From contig NC_064679.1 of assembly GCF_023278565.1 (NCBI RefSeq), positions 1,550,001 through 1,614,000 of the forward strand: 64,000 nucleotides of DNA, given 5' to 3'. Below, one piece after another: positions 12,601 to 21,786 of the stretch. The notes under the pieces were generated by a model. It searched no databases, was not told the DNA's origin, and was given only the letters and a program-made list of their open reading frames with translations. The DNA is from Colletotrichum lupini. Lineage: Eukaryota > Ascomycota > Sordariomycetes > Glomerellales > Glomerellaceae. Each line of letters starts with the position of its first letter. Within the stretch, counting starts at the first letter, position 1. Made by a program: the position numbers and the translations under genes.

Positions 12601-13770
12601 TCACGGCCAACCTCAAGAGCAGGCACATTCTTCAAGGCCTCCGAGTCTGGCTCCGAAACGAGTGATCAGAAGGAGACGACCGGAACGAGTACAACTACCA
12701 GCCTGCGACGCCGGAATAGATCGACCTCTCGGCCGCGCAAACCTCTGACCAACTCAGTCAAGCCGCCGACAGTCAAGGACGATATAAAGGAACTGCAACG
12801 CATCCATCAGATTGAAGACTCTACCTTGGACGATTTTGAGGAGCTGTTTAACATGCAGAAGCTCCAAAACGACCCCGACCTGGATATTGAGTCGATGCTC
12901 GATGACATTGCGGTCAAGAAAGAGGAAGTCGCAGCCAAGCCGAACATTCCAACGAGTCAGCGAAACCACGAGCTGGAGCAGTACGACAGGATGAGCAAGA
13001 CATTGAAGGACGGGCTATTCAACATCCGTAGTGCCAAGCAGGGCATCGAGCGCTTGGAGGGGCAGGTGTCTCACGCCGAGGGCGGCAAACATGATGATGC
13101 TGCTACACTTGGGAAAGTGTCGGAGAAGCAGCCGCAAGCTAAGGGGGCACATCACCGTCACAACCTGGATCACGCTCGCGATTGCCCAGACTGCAAGAGC
13201 CAGACTCCCATCAAGGAGGTGTCGTACCTTCACCTTCCTGTGCCTAGCCTTTACCGTCGCAACCCCTTCCGCCTTACATTCCTTGGGCTGATGGTCCTCC
13301 TTGTGTCGCTTTGGTATGCCGCTGAGTCTGCCATGTGCGAGGCTTACTGCCGACCAACTTCATGTTCATCGACACCTTGCGTCTGGTCACCGACGGATCC
13401 CACTTGGGGTGTTGCTATTCCTGTGAAGCTCGATGAGTGGGCCACAGGTGGCTTGGGCCGGCAACTCGCAAACCAATACTCCGAGGAGGCATCAGATCTT
13501 TGGGCGGATGCGTTGGATTTTGTGACAGGGACCGATATTACGACTATTGATATCAACACACTTGACTTTTACGACAAGCGACAACTCCGTCGTCGTCTTC
13601 GCAAGAAGGGACTTGCGAAGCGGACAGCCGTCGAGTCAGCCAACGACAAGGCCAAGTGGGACGCTTGGCACGCCACGCGCGTGGCCAGCGAGAGGGCGCA
13701 AGACGCGAGAGAAATGGGGTATGATATCGGCGACGCGGATGAGAGCCTTGGAGACGATGAGATATTGTGA
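9634..13770 (+). CDS. Large coiled-coil protein with C-terminal membrane anchor
   Basis: A single exon encodes 1378 residues. Residues 1-450 are Ser/Pro/Arg-rich and probably disordered. Four copies of a short motif, T/S-R/K-L/I-D/E-E-I-R, occur near residues 452-458, 482-488, 528-534 and 549-555. Residues about 680-790 are a very charged Lys/Glu/Leu coiled coil. A conserved-looking acidic/helical segment follows (about 1050-1140), then a single hydrophobic helix at about 1212-1231 and a C-terminal 147-residue part containing a cluster of cysteines just after the helix. This layout resembles organelle-anchored or nuclear-envelope/spindle-pole tethers, with the long N-terminal part in the cytosol. 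That is inference: I do not recognise the family by name, and no KASH-type PPPX end is present. Confidence 0.85.
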   Translation: MEYNRSPSFGLGARANRRASTQLTIDEEGRKPLFSKPSRESLEPQNPSPAAAGSNRFVYSPTNAQTSATGRPPSRAAIPRPSSSLSQTPSLNSNHSIEIVSPGSRIPRPKSTIGIFAKGSGVSVAEAWKLADENRVQTLEKARRATPAAIDASPSPAPRPYTNRQVSDESKSRRSLGKDAVDYSRPRPLSRMSSDSLRDSYVGRYGGSPGSNSLSSSGSFDRRLSQYEREMAESPSASRDQEQFFGKTRVGPKIAETGHTLARRTSNSSLNGSQSANRRVSNSSLNGGPGLGRRTSYGSLSASPRPGAFAKSHVPEGHIKELLEKDEKGIKRSARPKPDDDNAADTPLPSVETSRLPQEPTPPTSRPASTNPDYRSPDKSYAWQLDADFTAGDLQISDSPRIRTDGAGFSEASDRRSSYGSAYAEEQLLGLNGNLRRESSLGPSPRAGRSNTRIDEIRQREEKAKEELAESRKALPRARNNTRLEEIREREAEAEEHFAKLPRRSYYPTPDDLPDREEVDTQAPPKNTKLDEIRAREAESLSKKAVATSRLEEIREQNSMMSRSISPEARRSEDFARESTPVREAAGELVWPTEDGEHVANTPVTIYRNSPVRERNKSLSESPANRNERASPKSARPLGAHARTDSRDLLQRLARAASSSPAPESNNQPAATDEKKWPSIEDLEKERLEKANQEVERLEKERRTRDRLERERLDREKLEKERLEREKIEMDMLAKEKLEKERLEKEKLEKEKLEKERLEKEKLEEEKREKLKLEMERLEKETSKETSQRAETQRRRSEPRRSAPEPEPKASPPRRNRRETIKVSEPASTETNGTDDSKSSSTDELKAPEVGRPQSRVDFAARRRERRQRSTDSAKDNRKSVALSDGDPTDRIEQERNLFAPADNQSERGSRAPSAEPTTEDEDKDLAGETPRPKKVDPLSLPTPKVTGAYVETPATLKVERIEESTLPPLKRPDPSSNATFDRPQSRRGSRPTSRAGTFFKASESGSETSDQKETTGTSTTTSLRRRNRSTSRPRKPLTNSVKPPTVKDDIKELQRIHQIEDSTLDDFEELFNMQKLQNDPDLDIESMLDDIAVKKEEVAAKPNIPTSQRNHELEQYDRMSKTLKDGLFNIRSAKQGIERLEGQVSHAEGGKHDDAATLGKVSEKQPQAKGAHHRHNLDHARDCPDCKSQTPIKEVSYLHLPVPSLYRRNPFRLTFLGLMVLLVSLWYAAESAMCEAYCRPTSCSSTPCVWSPTDPTWGVAIPVKLDEWATGGLGRQLANQYSEEASDLWADALDFVTGTDITTIDINTLDFYDKRQLRRRLRKKGLAKRTAVESANDKAKWDAWHATRVASERAQDAREMGYDIGDADESLGDDEIL

Positions 13771-14132
13771 GAGGAGGTAATTATTCCCGGTTGCTGTACA
13801 TTACTACTAGTCTTTTACATGCCGCGCTTGCTGCCGGATGACAGCACGCTGGATAAGACGCTTTGGGGCACAGAACTCCTTTGGTAATTAAAGATATTTG
13901 CAAATCAACATGGTCCGCCCCGTGGACTCTATACGTGATTTAGCCATGCGTGGGGGACGGATTGGCTGAGTTAAATCACGACATTCCGGGCCGATCGCGG
14001 GCTCCGCCGGTTTCCGGGGGGTCAGCCGTCATGGCTCCGGTGAAAATATGGCTTCTTCTAACTTGCGTACTACTAACCCACAACCAACTACACGCACTTA
14101 CTTGCCTTCAATGTCGTCTAACAAATTTCAAA
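13771..14132. promoter_or_regulatory. Intergenic region upstream of HAD gene
   Basis: It contains the 3' end of the coiled-coil gene and the promoter and leader of the HAD hydrolase. The reading frame of the HAD gene stays open upstream to 13950, and an in-frame ATG at 14031 would add 34 residues (see findings). No independent gene is seen. Confidence 0.5.
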
Positions 14133-14882
14133 ATGGACGGATCCGACATTAGCTCACAAGTCAAAGCCAGCTTGGTAGAGAAACCCTGGTTCGGCTTCGA
14201 CCTCGACGACACACTCCACGAATTCCGCCGCGCCTCTTCGGCCGCCACGACGAAGACGCTGGAAGCCATCTCTCGGAAACACGGGACTCCCGTTGACGAG
14301 TTGAAGGAGACGTACGGCCACGTCCTCCGCGTCAAGACGGCAGCCGCATTTTCAGACGGTAAGACGTCGTTTGAGTATCGACGGGAACGCTTCTCTTCGG
14401 TGCTGGACCGGTTCGGGTCACCCAGCGCCGATGCGGCGTTTTTGGATTCGTTATTGAATATCTATGAGCGGACTTTGAACGCATCGCTCCAGCTGAAGGA
14501 CGGTGCGGAGGCGTTACTTGAGAAGTTGAAGACTATGGGGAAGAAGGTTGTTGTTATTACGGAGGGTCCGCAGGATGCGCAGGAGAGGACTGTGAGGGAG
14601 CTTGGAATTGATGGGTATATTGATTTTCTGGCGACGACGAATTTCTTTGGGGTGGCTAAGACGGAGGGACTGTTTGGGGAGGTGCTGCGGCATCTTGGGA
14701 TCGGGGCGGGGGAGATTGTGTTTGTTGGGGATAGTGTGGTGAGGGATGTCGAGCCTGCTATGAGGGAGGGGATTTTGAGTGTGCTTTTTGATGAGAGGGG
14801 GGAGACTTCTTGGGAGGGGAGGATGATGAAGGTGAAGAGTTTGAGGGATCTTGAGGGCTTATTTGGGGATGGGGATGCGTGA
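14133..14882 (+). CDS. HAD-superfamily hydrolase
   Basis: From ATG 14133 the protein is 249 residues. It has the four haloacid dehalogenase motifs: motif I D23-L-D25-D-T, motif II in VVVITEG, a motif III lysine in FGVAKTEG, and motif IV GDSVVRDVEPA. The layout matches small phosphatases or nucleotidases of the family, probably cytosolic and magnesium-dependent. The substrate is not determined by sequence. The start at 14133 has a good context (AAAATGG) and puts motif I at the usual distance from the N-terminus. An in-frame ATG at 14031 would add a hydrophobic leader. The first half is C-rich and the second half strongly G-rich on the coding strand. Confidence 0.88.
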   Translation: MDGSDISSQVKASLVEKPWFGFDLDDTLHEFRRASSAATTKTLEAISRKHGTPVDELKETYGHVLRVKTAAAFSDGKTSFEYRRERFSSVLDRFGSPSADAAFLDSLLNIYERTLNASLQLKDGAEALLEKLKTMGKKVVVITEGPQDAQERTVRELGIDGYIDFLATTNFFGVAKTEGLFGEVLRHLGIGAGEIVFVGDSVVRDVEPAMREGILSVLFDERGETSWEGRMMKVKSLRDLEGLFGDGDA

Positions 14883-15819
14883 GATGGTAGATAGCCAGTC
14901 ATTCACGATTGCAGCGCCGAGGCGAATGAAGATGTATTGGCATTCTCCTTCGGATATAGGGCGGTCTTGAGCCGGCTCCATTTTCAATTACGGCGACGCG
15001 GAGAATCTGATCAAGTCATGCCTTGGGGGAAGTGATCACTTAGATTGAAGTCATTACGAAGCTTTGCACGGCTGTCAAAAACATGGTAGACGGCTGTGGT
15101 AGTAGCGGTATCTTACCAAATTCACGGCGGGACTTGTTTTGAGCACCAACACTTTGCACTCAAAGGTACTGTCAAGCTGATCAAGGTAGTATTGGATTGT
15201 TTAGTTCAACGGCGTAGAAGTGCCTGTATGAGATGGCGGTTGAAACAAGCATCATGATCCATGCTCGGCCATCGACGTCACTGGTAAGCGCTGCCATTGC
15301 CAACACCAAAGATCGCCAACAAACCAGCAACGTCTGCGCCTCTGTGCTTTCAAACCAGGAACCTACCCCAGATTTTTGCAGTTACCCCTGACCACGATGG
15401 CTCGTTTTGAACCGGTTAAAATACCCGTCAAATGCTGGATGACGTCCGTACATAGGTATAGAATCAGCTGTGCTGCGCCGTAGGGCTTGGCAAGACTGCA
15501 GTCGGGCGGCTGCCAAGCTGACATTGAGCAACTGGGTAGAGAACCACTGATGAACTAATATCGGATTGTACAAGCATTTCAATCTAGATTGATCATGAAA
15601 TCTCTTGGGTGAATGATGTTCTATGTATCAAATTTATACGATTACATACAACAGCTGTACCACGATATCTTAGCGAGACTTCGTCTTTCCCACGAACGGA
15701 TCCGACTAACATAGATAACAACGAGCATTACCATCAACCCGAACTCCAAGCCCCGGTGTTTCTCGTCATCGTCAACTACAACTCCCCGGCTCTGAAAACC
15801 AAAACAACCACCTGCCGCA
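14883..15819. other. Intergenic, no gene seen
   Basis: About 0.9 kb between two + strand genes. All open frames are short and without recognisable product. The last about 200 bases form a C/A-rich leader to the next gene. Confidence 0.55.
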
Positions 15820-16230
15820 ATGGCTACCGCAACATGTCCAGACCCCCACCTCATAACACAACCCACCCACTTTCCTATCCCAGAAAACCTCACATATGTC
15901 GTTACGCCAGGCTACAACACGTATGACACGCCCATGGCGGCCTGCTGCGACCCAAATTCACTCCAGCTCGCCGAGGGCTGCTACAAGTGGTGCGAGCTTC
16001 CCGCGACCTACGCCGACGAGGACACGGCGCTGTCTAGGTTTATGGCCTGTCATCGTCGCTTGGCCAACAAGGAGAAGATGAGTAGCAACGAACCATCGGA
16101 AAACAATGAGACGTCTGGATATCCTTTCTACTTGCACGTTGCGGAAAGCGGACCCGCGGGGTCGGGTGTTACGACTGTGAGAGTTGGTATGTTTGTTTTG
16201 GTGGCTTCATTGTTTATGGGTTTGGTTTGA
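15820..16230 (+). CDS. Small six-cysteine protein with hydrophobic C-terminus
   Basis: A single exon encodes 136 residues. Six cysteines (6, 42, 43, 54, 58, 77) are grouped in the N-terminal two thirds, with the core ACCDPN...GCYKWCELP. A possible N-glycosylation site is at N96. The last 19 residues are hydrophobic and preceded by small residues, as in a tail anchor or a GPI-attachment signal. There is no N-terminal signal peptide, which argues for a tail anchor unless an upstream exon is missing. Small proteins of this general plan are common in Pezizomycotina and mostly unnamed. I do not know the function. The start ATG sits after a typical CAA/CCA-rich fungal leader. Confidence 0.75.
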   Translation: MATATCPDPHLITQPTHFPIPENLTYVVTPGYNTYDTPMAACCDPNSLQLAEGCYKWCELPATYADEDTALSRFMACHRRLANKEKMSSNEPSENNETSGYPFYLHVAESGPAGSGVTTVRVGMFVLVASLFMGLV

Positions 16231-16933
16231 TTGTGTTTTTGGTATATGGGTTTCTTGATACAATCAAGATGTCATCCGGACTGTATCAGTATGGTGTTCG
16301 AAGCTGGGTCCGAAAGTTGTAGGGTGAAGGGATTCCTGGTGTTCTTGAGTGTAAACATGGCATTGCTGGCCCACCGCAGTCAACTCTATGGAAATATGAG
16401 CTTGGATGATTGATGACAGTAACGAGGGAATCGTAATTGACGAACACATTCTTATTTGGTGCCATGTGTCTCTACTCATTGTAAAGATCTTCAAACGCGA
16501 AACTTTACGCATCATCCAATCAAGAGGAACATACTTCAAGAGACTCGCAGATACGGATTGCGTATCTGTTGATTGAGATTCGAATCCGCTCGGGTCCCTC
16601 AAAGTGTGACAAATCATGAGCAATGAATTTCTCTCCACGGAGACCAAAAGTTCCTGTGGTGTAGATCACCGTTAGTTTCATTGAGATTTCGGTATCAAAG
16701 CGAGGGAGCGGTTGATTACCAAGGTGGCCGCAACCCCTCTTCCAATCGACTTACACCGCGACGCGCCAGCTTACAAATCGGCCATCACATCATCTTCAGT
16801 CTTACACACCTCACCTCCATACCGTTACTTCGCTATAAACTCACAGCCCGAACCTTCTCATCTCGCTACAAGACCTCAATCGACAAGTTTTCATCCAACC
16901 GTAACCACCACCAACATCAAACAAACCCTCATA
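16231..16933. promoter_or_regulatory. Intergenic with promoter of oxidoreductase gene
   Basis: About 0.7 kb. No gene is seen. The last 250 bases form the promoter and C/A-rich leader of the Gal80-like gene. Confidence 0.5.
16834..16839 (+). promoter_or_regulatory. Putative TATA box
   Basis: TATAAA lies 95 bases upstream of the oxidoreductase ATG, in a plausible position for a fungal core promoter. It is one short match, so support is modest. Confidence 0.4.
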
Positions 16934-18134
16934 ATGGCACCCATCAGAATCGGCATCATCGGCCTCTCCTCAACCGCAACAACAGCCTGGGCCTCAAGCG
17001 CCCACCTCCCCTACCTCCTTTCTCCGCGCGGCCGCTCCAAATACACAATCACAGCCCTCTGCAACTCGAGCGTCGAAGCCGCCCAGCGCGCAGTGAAAGC
17101 CTATAACCTCCCCTCCTCCACAAAAGCCTACGGCAGCCCCGCCGACCTGGCCGCGGACCCGGACGTGGACCTCGTCGTCGTCTCGACGCGCGTCGATCAG
17201 CACTACGACACGGCTCTTTCCAGCGTCGAGGCGGGTAAGAGTGTGTACGTCGAGTGGCCTCTCGCGCAGGACGCGAAGCGCGCGGGTGAGCTGGCGGATG
17301 CGGCGAGGAGGCGCGGGGCAAGGACGGTGGTGGGTGTCCAGGGAAGATTTGCGCCGTCGCTGTTGAAGGTAAAGGAGATCTTGGAGGAGGGGAGGATTGG
17401 AAAGGTGTTGAGTAGTGAGGTGAGGGCGGCGGGTGGTTCGTTGGATCGGAATGTTTTGCCGGCTGGGTTGAAGTACTTCACTCAGCGTGAGGTTGGAGGG
17501 AATGTGATCACCATCGGTTTTGGTCACTGTGAGTTCATTTCTTTGCCCTTGACATGGGAATCTCACCCATTGCTAACATGAGCGTTCAGTGTTTGACCAG
17601 ATCCAGCACGTCCTAGGCGAGGCGACCATCCAACACTCGCACACCCAAATCCAACGCCCCGACGTCAAGATCCGCGACCCGTCAACGAAGCAAATCGTCG
17701 AGACAGTCCCAAGCAACGTGCCCGACCTCCTCGTCGCAACAGCGACCCTCCCTCCCTCAAACCTCGTCTCCGCCCAAGGCGCCACGCTCCTCGCGCGGTT
17801 CCGACGGGGTCAGCCCTTCGCCGGCGAGCCGCAGCTCTCGTGGACCGTCAACGGCGAAAAGGGCGAGATCCGGCTGACATCGCAGAACAGCGTCGCGCTG
17901 CAGGCCTTTGCGGACGTGGACGGCGTCAAGATTGAGGTTCAAGACTTTGAGAGCGGCGAGGTGGAGAGTGTGCCGTGGGCGTGGGAGGAGGGGTGGCAGG
18001 CGGAGTTGCCTGTGCCGGCGAGATGTGTCGGGGCGGTTTATGAGGCTTTTGCGGAGGGTGAGAGTTTGCCTAGTTTTGAGGATGCTGTGAGGCGGCATGA
18101 GCAGGTTGATGGGATTCTCTACAAGTCTGGGTGA
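16934..18134 (+). CDS. Gfo/Idh/MocA-family (Gal80-like) NAD(P) protein
   Basis: Exons 16934-17528 and 17590-18134 encode 379 residues. The N-terminus has the Rossmann fold of the Gfo/Idh/MocA family (RIGIIGLSS..), followed by the VDLVVVSTRVDQHYDTALSSVEAGKSVYVEWPL segment, in which the usual E-K-P dinucleotide motif reads E-W-P. The EWP form is typical of the fungal Gal80-like subgroup, in which some members regulate transcription rather than act as enzymes. The C-terminal half is the alpha/beta substrate-binding domain. Which role this one has cannot be told. The stop at 18132-18134 lies in a GTGAGT context that could be a donor, but continuing past it gives no conserved sequence. The NADAR gene follows on the same strand. 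Confidence 0.88.
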
Positions 18135-18506
18135 GTGAGATGGCTCATATTAATGTGTAGGCTCATGGTCTTGAGGGCAGGGACCCGACTGAGGTGTTTA
18201 TCTAAGTATTATGAGAAATCTGATCTGCTTCTTCATCACTCAAGTCACTATTCAACGTTTAGTATTGTGCTGTTTGAGATGTCTTGTGTTTTTAAACTCA
18301 CTTCATGTTTTGGCGTTCACGCTCACTCTCGGTTGAGTCATCCGGCGGCGGCACTAACACGCAGTTAGGCAGACAGTTGCCTTCAAAGTCAGCCTCACTT
18401 CTACATCACCCAACACATATAAGCTATGCAAACCTACCACCCCTTACGAACAGCATACAAGCTTCAAATTCAAAGAATCGGTTCGAACCTTACATCCTTA
18501 ATCACC
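18135..18506. promoter_or_regulatory. Short intergenic, NADAR promoter
   Basis: It holds the 3' end of the oxidoreductase gene and the upstream region of the NADAR gene. A weak TATA-like TATAAG sits at 18418-18423, about 85 bases before the NADAR ATG. No gene is seen. Confidence 0.45.
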
Positions 18507-19238
18507 ATGAACACATCGCCAATCTACTTTTGGCGGGAAACAGGGCATGAAGGGTACCTCTCCCAATGGTGGACCTCCAACCCCTTCACCCAATCTCCCT
18601 CTCCCTCTTCATCCTCATCCTCGTCCCCATCCTCATCTTCAACCTCCTCCACACCCATAACATTCAAAACAGCAGAACACTACATGATGCACGCCAAAGC
18701 CCTCCTCTTCACCGACCCCACCGTCGCCCAATCCATCCTCAAAGCAGACCACCCGCGCAAAGTCAAAGCCCTCGGCCGCAAAGTGCGCAACTTCAACGAA
18801 GCGCTGTGGAACGACAACAGAGAGCGCATCGTCCGCGAGGGCAATCTCCTGAAGTTCCGGTCCGCGCCAGCGTTGCGGAAGAAGTTGCTGGCGACGGGGG
18901 ATAGAGAGCTGGTGGAGGCGAGTCCGATGGATCGGATCTGGGGGATCGGGTTCTCGCCGGATAAGGCACCGGGTTCGGATCGGGGACGGTGGGGGTTGAA
19001 TTTGCTGGGTAAGATTTTGATGGAGGTTCGGACGGTGTTGAGAGAGGAGGCAGAGGTGGAGGAGGAGAGGAAGGGGAGGAAGAGGGAAGTTGTCGAGGCT
19101 GAAGCGAAGAGGAGGCGGAGCGCTGAAGAAAGGGAAGGGAGTCAAGTTGTAGACGAAGGGGCTGTTAAGAAGTCGAGACGAGGAGAGAAAGATGCAGGAT
19201 CCGTCAAGACGGCAAATGACACGGCTAAAGGGGGATAG
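18507..19238 (+). CDS. NADAR/YbiA-like domain protein
   Basis: A single exon encodes 243 residues. The NADAR fold (YbiA/riboflavin-biosynthesis-associated and ADP-ribose-linked N-glycosidase family) spans about residues 5-175. Recognisable segments are IYFWRE near the start, FKTAEHYMMHAKA (about 53-65), then NEALWNDNRE, KFRSAPALRKKLLATGDRELVEASPMD and the terminal RWGLNLLGKILMEVR. The conserved W-G-I-G segment is present. A Ser-rich insert (about 30-50) precedes the TAEH motif. The last about 65 residues are highly charged, rich in Lys/Arg/Glu, and may hold a nuclear localisation signal. ATG 18507 was preferred over 18426 because it starts just before the domain and has a typical leader. The substrate is not known. 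Confidence 0.88.
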   Translation: MNTSPIYFWRETGHEGYLSQWWTSNPFTQSPSPSSSSSSSPSSSSTSSTPITFKTAEHYMMHAKALLFTDPTVAQSILKADHPRKVKALGRKVRNFNEALWNDNRERIVREGNLLKFRSAPALRKKLLATGDRELVEASPMDRIWGIGFSPDKAPGSDRGRWGLNLLGKILMEVRTVLREEAEVEEERKGRKREVVEAEAKRRRSAEEREGSQVVDEGAVKKSRRGEKDAGSVKTANDTAKGG

Positions 19239-19644
19239 TAATGATGGGGTGAGGACATTCTCAGTTCTCGTTTGGTATTACATCGCGAAGTATGGGTAAT
19301 CGCCTCGTCTACATGAAAGACACATTTTTCCTTCTACACGTACACATATAGCCTTCAAGAGCGGTGTTGGTTTTTGTCTTTCCTCCCCCTTTGGCCACAC
19401 TTCACATTGTGGCAACGTCGCGTCCAGTGTTCGCCAGTCCCATATGCCCCCGAGTATCTATTTTGTACAAGTAATAAAACACTTTTTTGTCGGCTGAAGA
19501 TTTTTTGCGAGAAGGGGGCTTCTTTGTAGGTTGTTAATTCATCATCCAAACATCTTCCTCGCTTATGAGAAGTACCGCCCCCTTGAAAAGTTGGGAGTGG
19601 TGGGTTACGATAGTAGTAGTGTTGTTGTTGGTGGTAGTTTTGGT
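19239..19644. other. Convergent 3' region
   Basis: It lies between the NADAR gene (+) and TIM44 (-) and should hold both 3' UTRs. No gene is seen. GT-rich runs near 19605-19640 lie just after the TIM44 stop codon. Confidence 0.5.
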
Positions 19645-21346
19645 TTAGTAGTAGTCCTTTCCGCTCTTCTGCATCTCAATGAGACGCCATCCTCTCGTCT
19701 CAGGGTTGCTGACATCCTCTGGTACGCGGGTGATACCGATGGCGTACGTCACCAGCTGCACCTTATCCTCCATGCCGGCCGCGAGCTCGCCAGACTTTGC
19801 GTTGCGGTAGACGTGCACCTCTTGTGTCCTGCAGGTGATGACGAAGACGGGGATTTCACCGGGGTCCAGCATGCGGGCGCGGACAATGTCGACGTGGCGG
19901 ATATCGAGGATCTTGCCGTCCGACTTGAGGCCGGCGGTAAGGTACTGCTTCGTCAGGGCCTCGTACACGGAGTACTGGGCCTCGGAGAGCCAGAGCTTGA
20001 GGGTCTCGATGTCGCCCTTGACGTAGGCGTCGAGAACCTCGGGCAAGATGTATTCGCGGAGCTCCTTCAAGAAGGGCTCCGTTCGGAAGCTGGGGTCCAT
20101 TGTGCGGAACTTCTTGATGACCTGGGCCGTCTCGTTCTCGGCGAACCATCCTCCAATCTTGTCCGTGACGAGTCGCGCGGTCTCGATGAGGGGGTTTTCG
20201 GATTCGCGGTAGACCTTGCCGGCGCTGAAGAAGCCCTGGGCGAATTTATTCGAGTCCTTGAACTCGTTCCACGCTTCCTTCCAGGCGGCGTCCTTGTGAA
20301 TCGTGACGTTTGTGCCGGCGCTTCATCATAGTCAGTTGGGAGTTCCGGACCTGCAGGTAATCCGCTTTTTCGAAAACTTACTTGGGGTCTTCCTCAAAGA
20401 TCTCTGGCTTGCCGTGCTTAAGGGCCTCAGCCTCGCGCTTCTTCCTACGCTCCTCCTTCTCAACCCAGCCACCGTAGCGCGAGCTGCTGCCGTCGTCGAT
20501 AACGTCCTTGACGTTCTTGTAGGCCTCGGTTTCGCGGATGGGCTTGGTCGCCTTGTCGAGCGCGTCTCCCGTCACGTTAGCGACCTTGCGGACGCCCTTC
20601 ATGGCGGTGGTATCCCAGGTCCAGGCGGCACCCTTTCCGATGGCGCCAGCGGTGGTCTTGACAGCGCTCGTCGCAGCAGAAGAGATGGCGCCAGAAGACT
20701 TCTCATAGGCCTCGCGGGCTTTGCGGACTCTCTCGCTCTCGGCAAAGTCCTGGATCTCGCCAGACAATGCCTTTGTCGACTCGTTCCACTCCTTGGACTT
20801 GCCAAACTCGGCCGTCAGAGTCTCTCTGAAGACCTCCCACGGCGTCTTGTCCCCGTGGGGCGGAGGAGGCGGCATGTCCTCCTTCTTCTCCTTTTGCTTC
20901 TCTTCGCCTTCCTTACCCTCCTCTCCCTCGGCCTTCTCGCCCTCCTTCTTCTCGGATGACTCCTCCTTGCCCTCAGACTCGGCGTCCTTGGCCTTGGCTT
21001 CCTCGGTGGGCTTCGCGGTATCCTCGGCAGGCTTTGCACCGTCTTCGGTTGCCTTGGGCTTCTCGGTCTGCTGCTGCTGGGGCTGTCTGGCCGTCAGGTG
21101 GAAAGACCTGGATTGCATCGAGCTCGAGATGCTGCGGACATCTTCAGGGAGAAACTGTGATCGCAATGAGGTGGGTCGTGCAAAGGTGTGTCGTGATGAG
21201 ACCAGCACAGCGTTACCACTGATGTCTGTGGAAAGTAGCCGGCTGAAGGCGGGTGTCCTGCTGTGGTTTTGGACCGCCGCCCGCGCGGAAGCTCTTACGA
21301 GCGCATTCTGAGGATTTCTCCTCGCCGATTGCACGAGAGAGTTCAT
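19645..21346 (-). CDS. TIM44: Mitochondrial import motor subunit Tim44
   Basis: Exon 1 is 20382-21346 and exon 2 is 19645-20320, with an intron at 20321-20381. They encode 546 residues. Tim44 anchors mtHsp70 to the TIM23 channel on the matrix face of the inner membrane. The N-terminus is rich in Arg/Ser/Ala with few acids, as a mitochondrial presequence should be. A Lys/Glu-rich charged region follows (about 80-150), then the conserved PPPPPHGDKTPWEVFRETL segment. The C-terminal Tim44/Mba1-like domain lies largely in exon 2 (AWKEAWNEFKDSNKFAQGFF through WRLIEMQKSGKDYY). Length suits fungal Tim44. The start at 21346 was chosen because upstream codons run through a CA repeat. It is divergent from the mitochondrial ribosomal gene. 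Confidence 0.95.
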
Positions 21347-21786
21347 ACTGTGTGTGTGTGTGTGTGTGTGTAGTATAACCCAAGCCAACCGCCTCTCGAC
21401 GATAAACGCAAAAGAGGATCTTAGGAAAAAGAGAGGGAGGAGAGGGGCGGAAAGGGGATGCAGATGACGATTGGGGGCGAGTAAAGTTGCAAAGAAATTT
21501 TGGCTCGCGACAGGTTCCGACGGGGGTTCCAGAAGCTCTGGCGCTGCAGTGCTGGGCGAGCGATCTCGGTTGACAGCGGAGCGCGGAAAAAATCTGGGCC
21601 CCTGTTCAACCGAAGACGACCCGGCGCGCCACTCGGGAGCCAATCAGATAGCGGCAATGTCTCCAGACGTTCTAACGGGAGCTTTACCAAATTTCTGAAA
21701 TCTTCATTGCAGCTGGGCCATCATCGTCACGGACAGGTCGCCCTCTCTCCCCCTATTGCGACAGGAAGCCTGATACAACTCCTGCG
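21347..21786. promoter_or_regulatory. Shared divergent promoter TIM44/uS11m
   Basis: Only 440 bp separate the two start codons, which point away from each other. Both products act in mitochondria, so a shared regulatory region is plausible. No TATA box is evident. Confidence 0.55.
21349..21370. repeat. (TG)11 microsatellite
   Basis: Eleven TG units on the + strand read as (CA)11 in the TIM44 leader and end two bases before its start codon. Confidence 0.95.

Noticed and set aside
16561..16600. GATTCGAATC resembling a tRNA B box on the minus strand
   Set aside because: No matching acceptor stem, A box or T-arm pairing could be found nearby.
18131..18170. GTGAGT at the stop of the Gal80-like gene with an acceptor-like TAG at about 18159
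   Set aside because: Splicing here would replace the stop by a tail with no conserved character, so the stop at 18132-18134 is kept.
19531..20331. 266-codon + frame
   Set aside because: It is antisense to TIM44 exon 2, which is certain.
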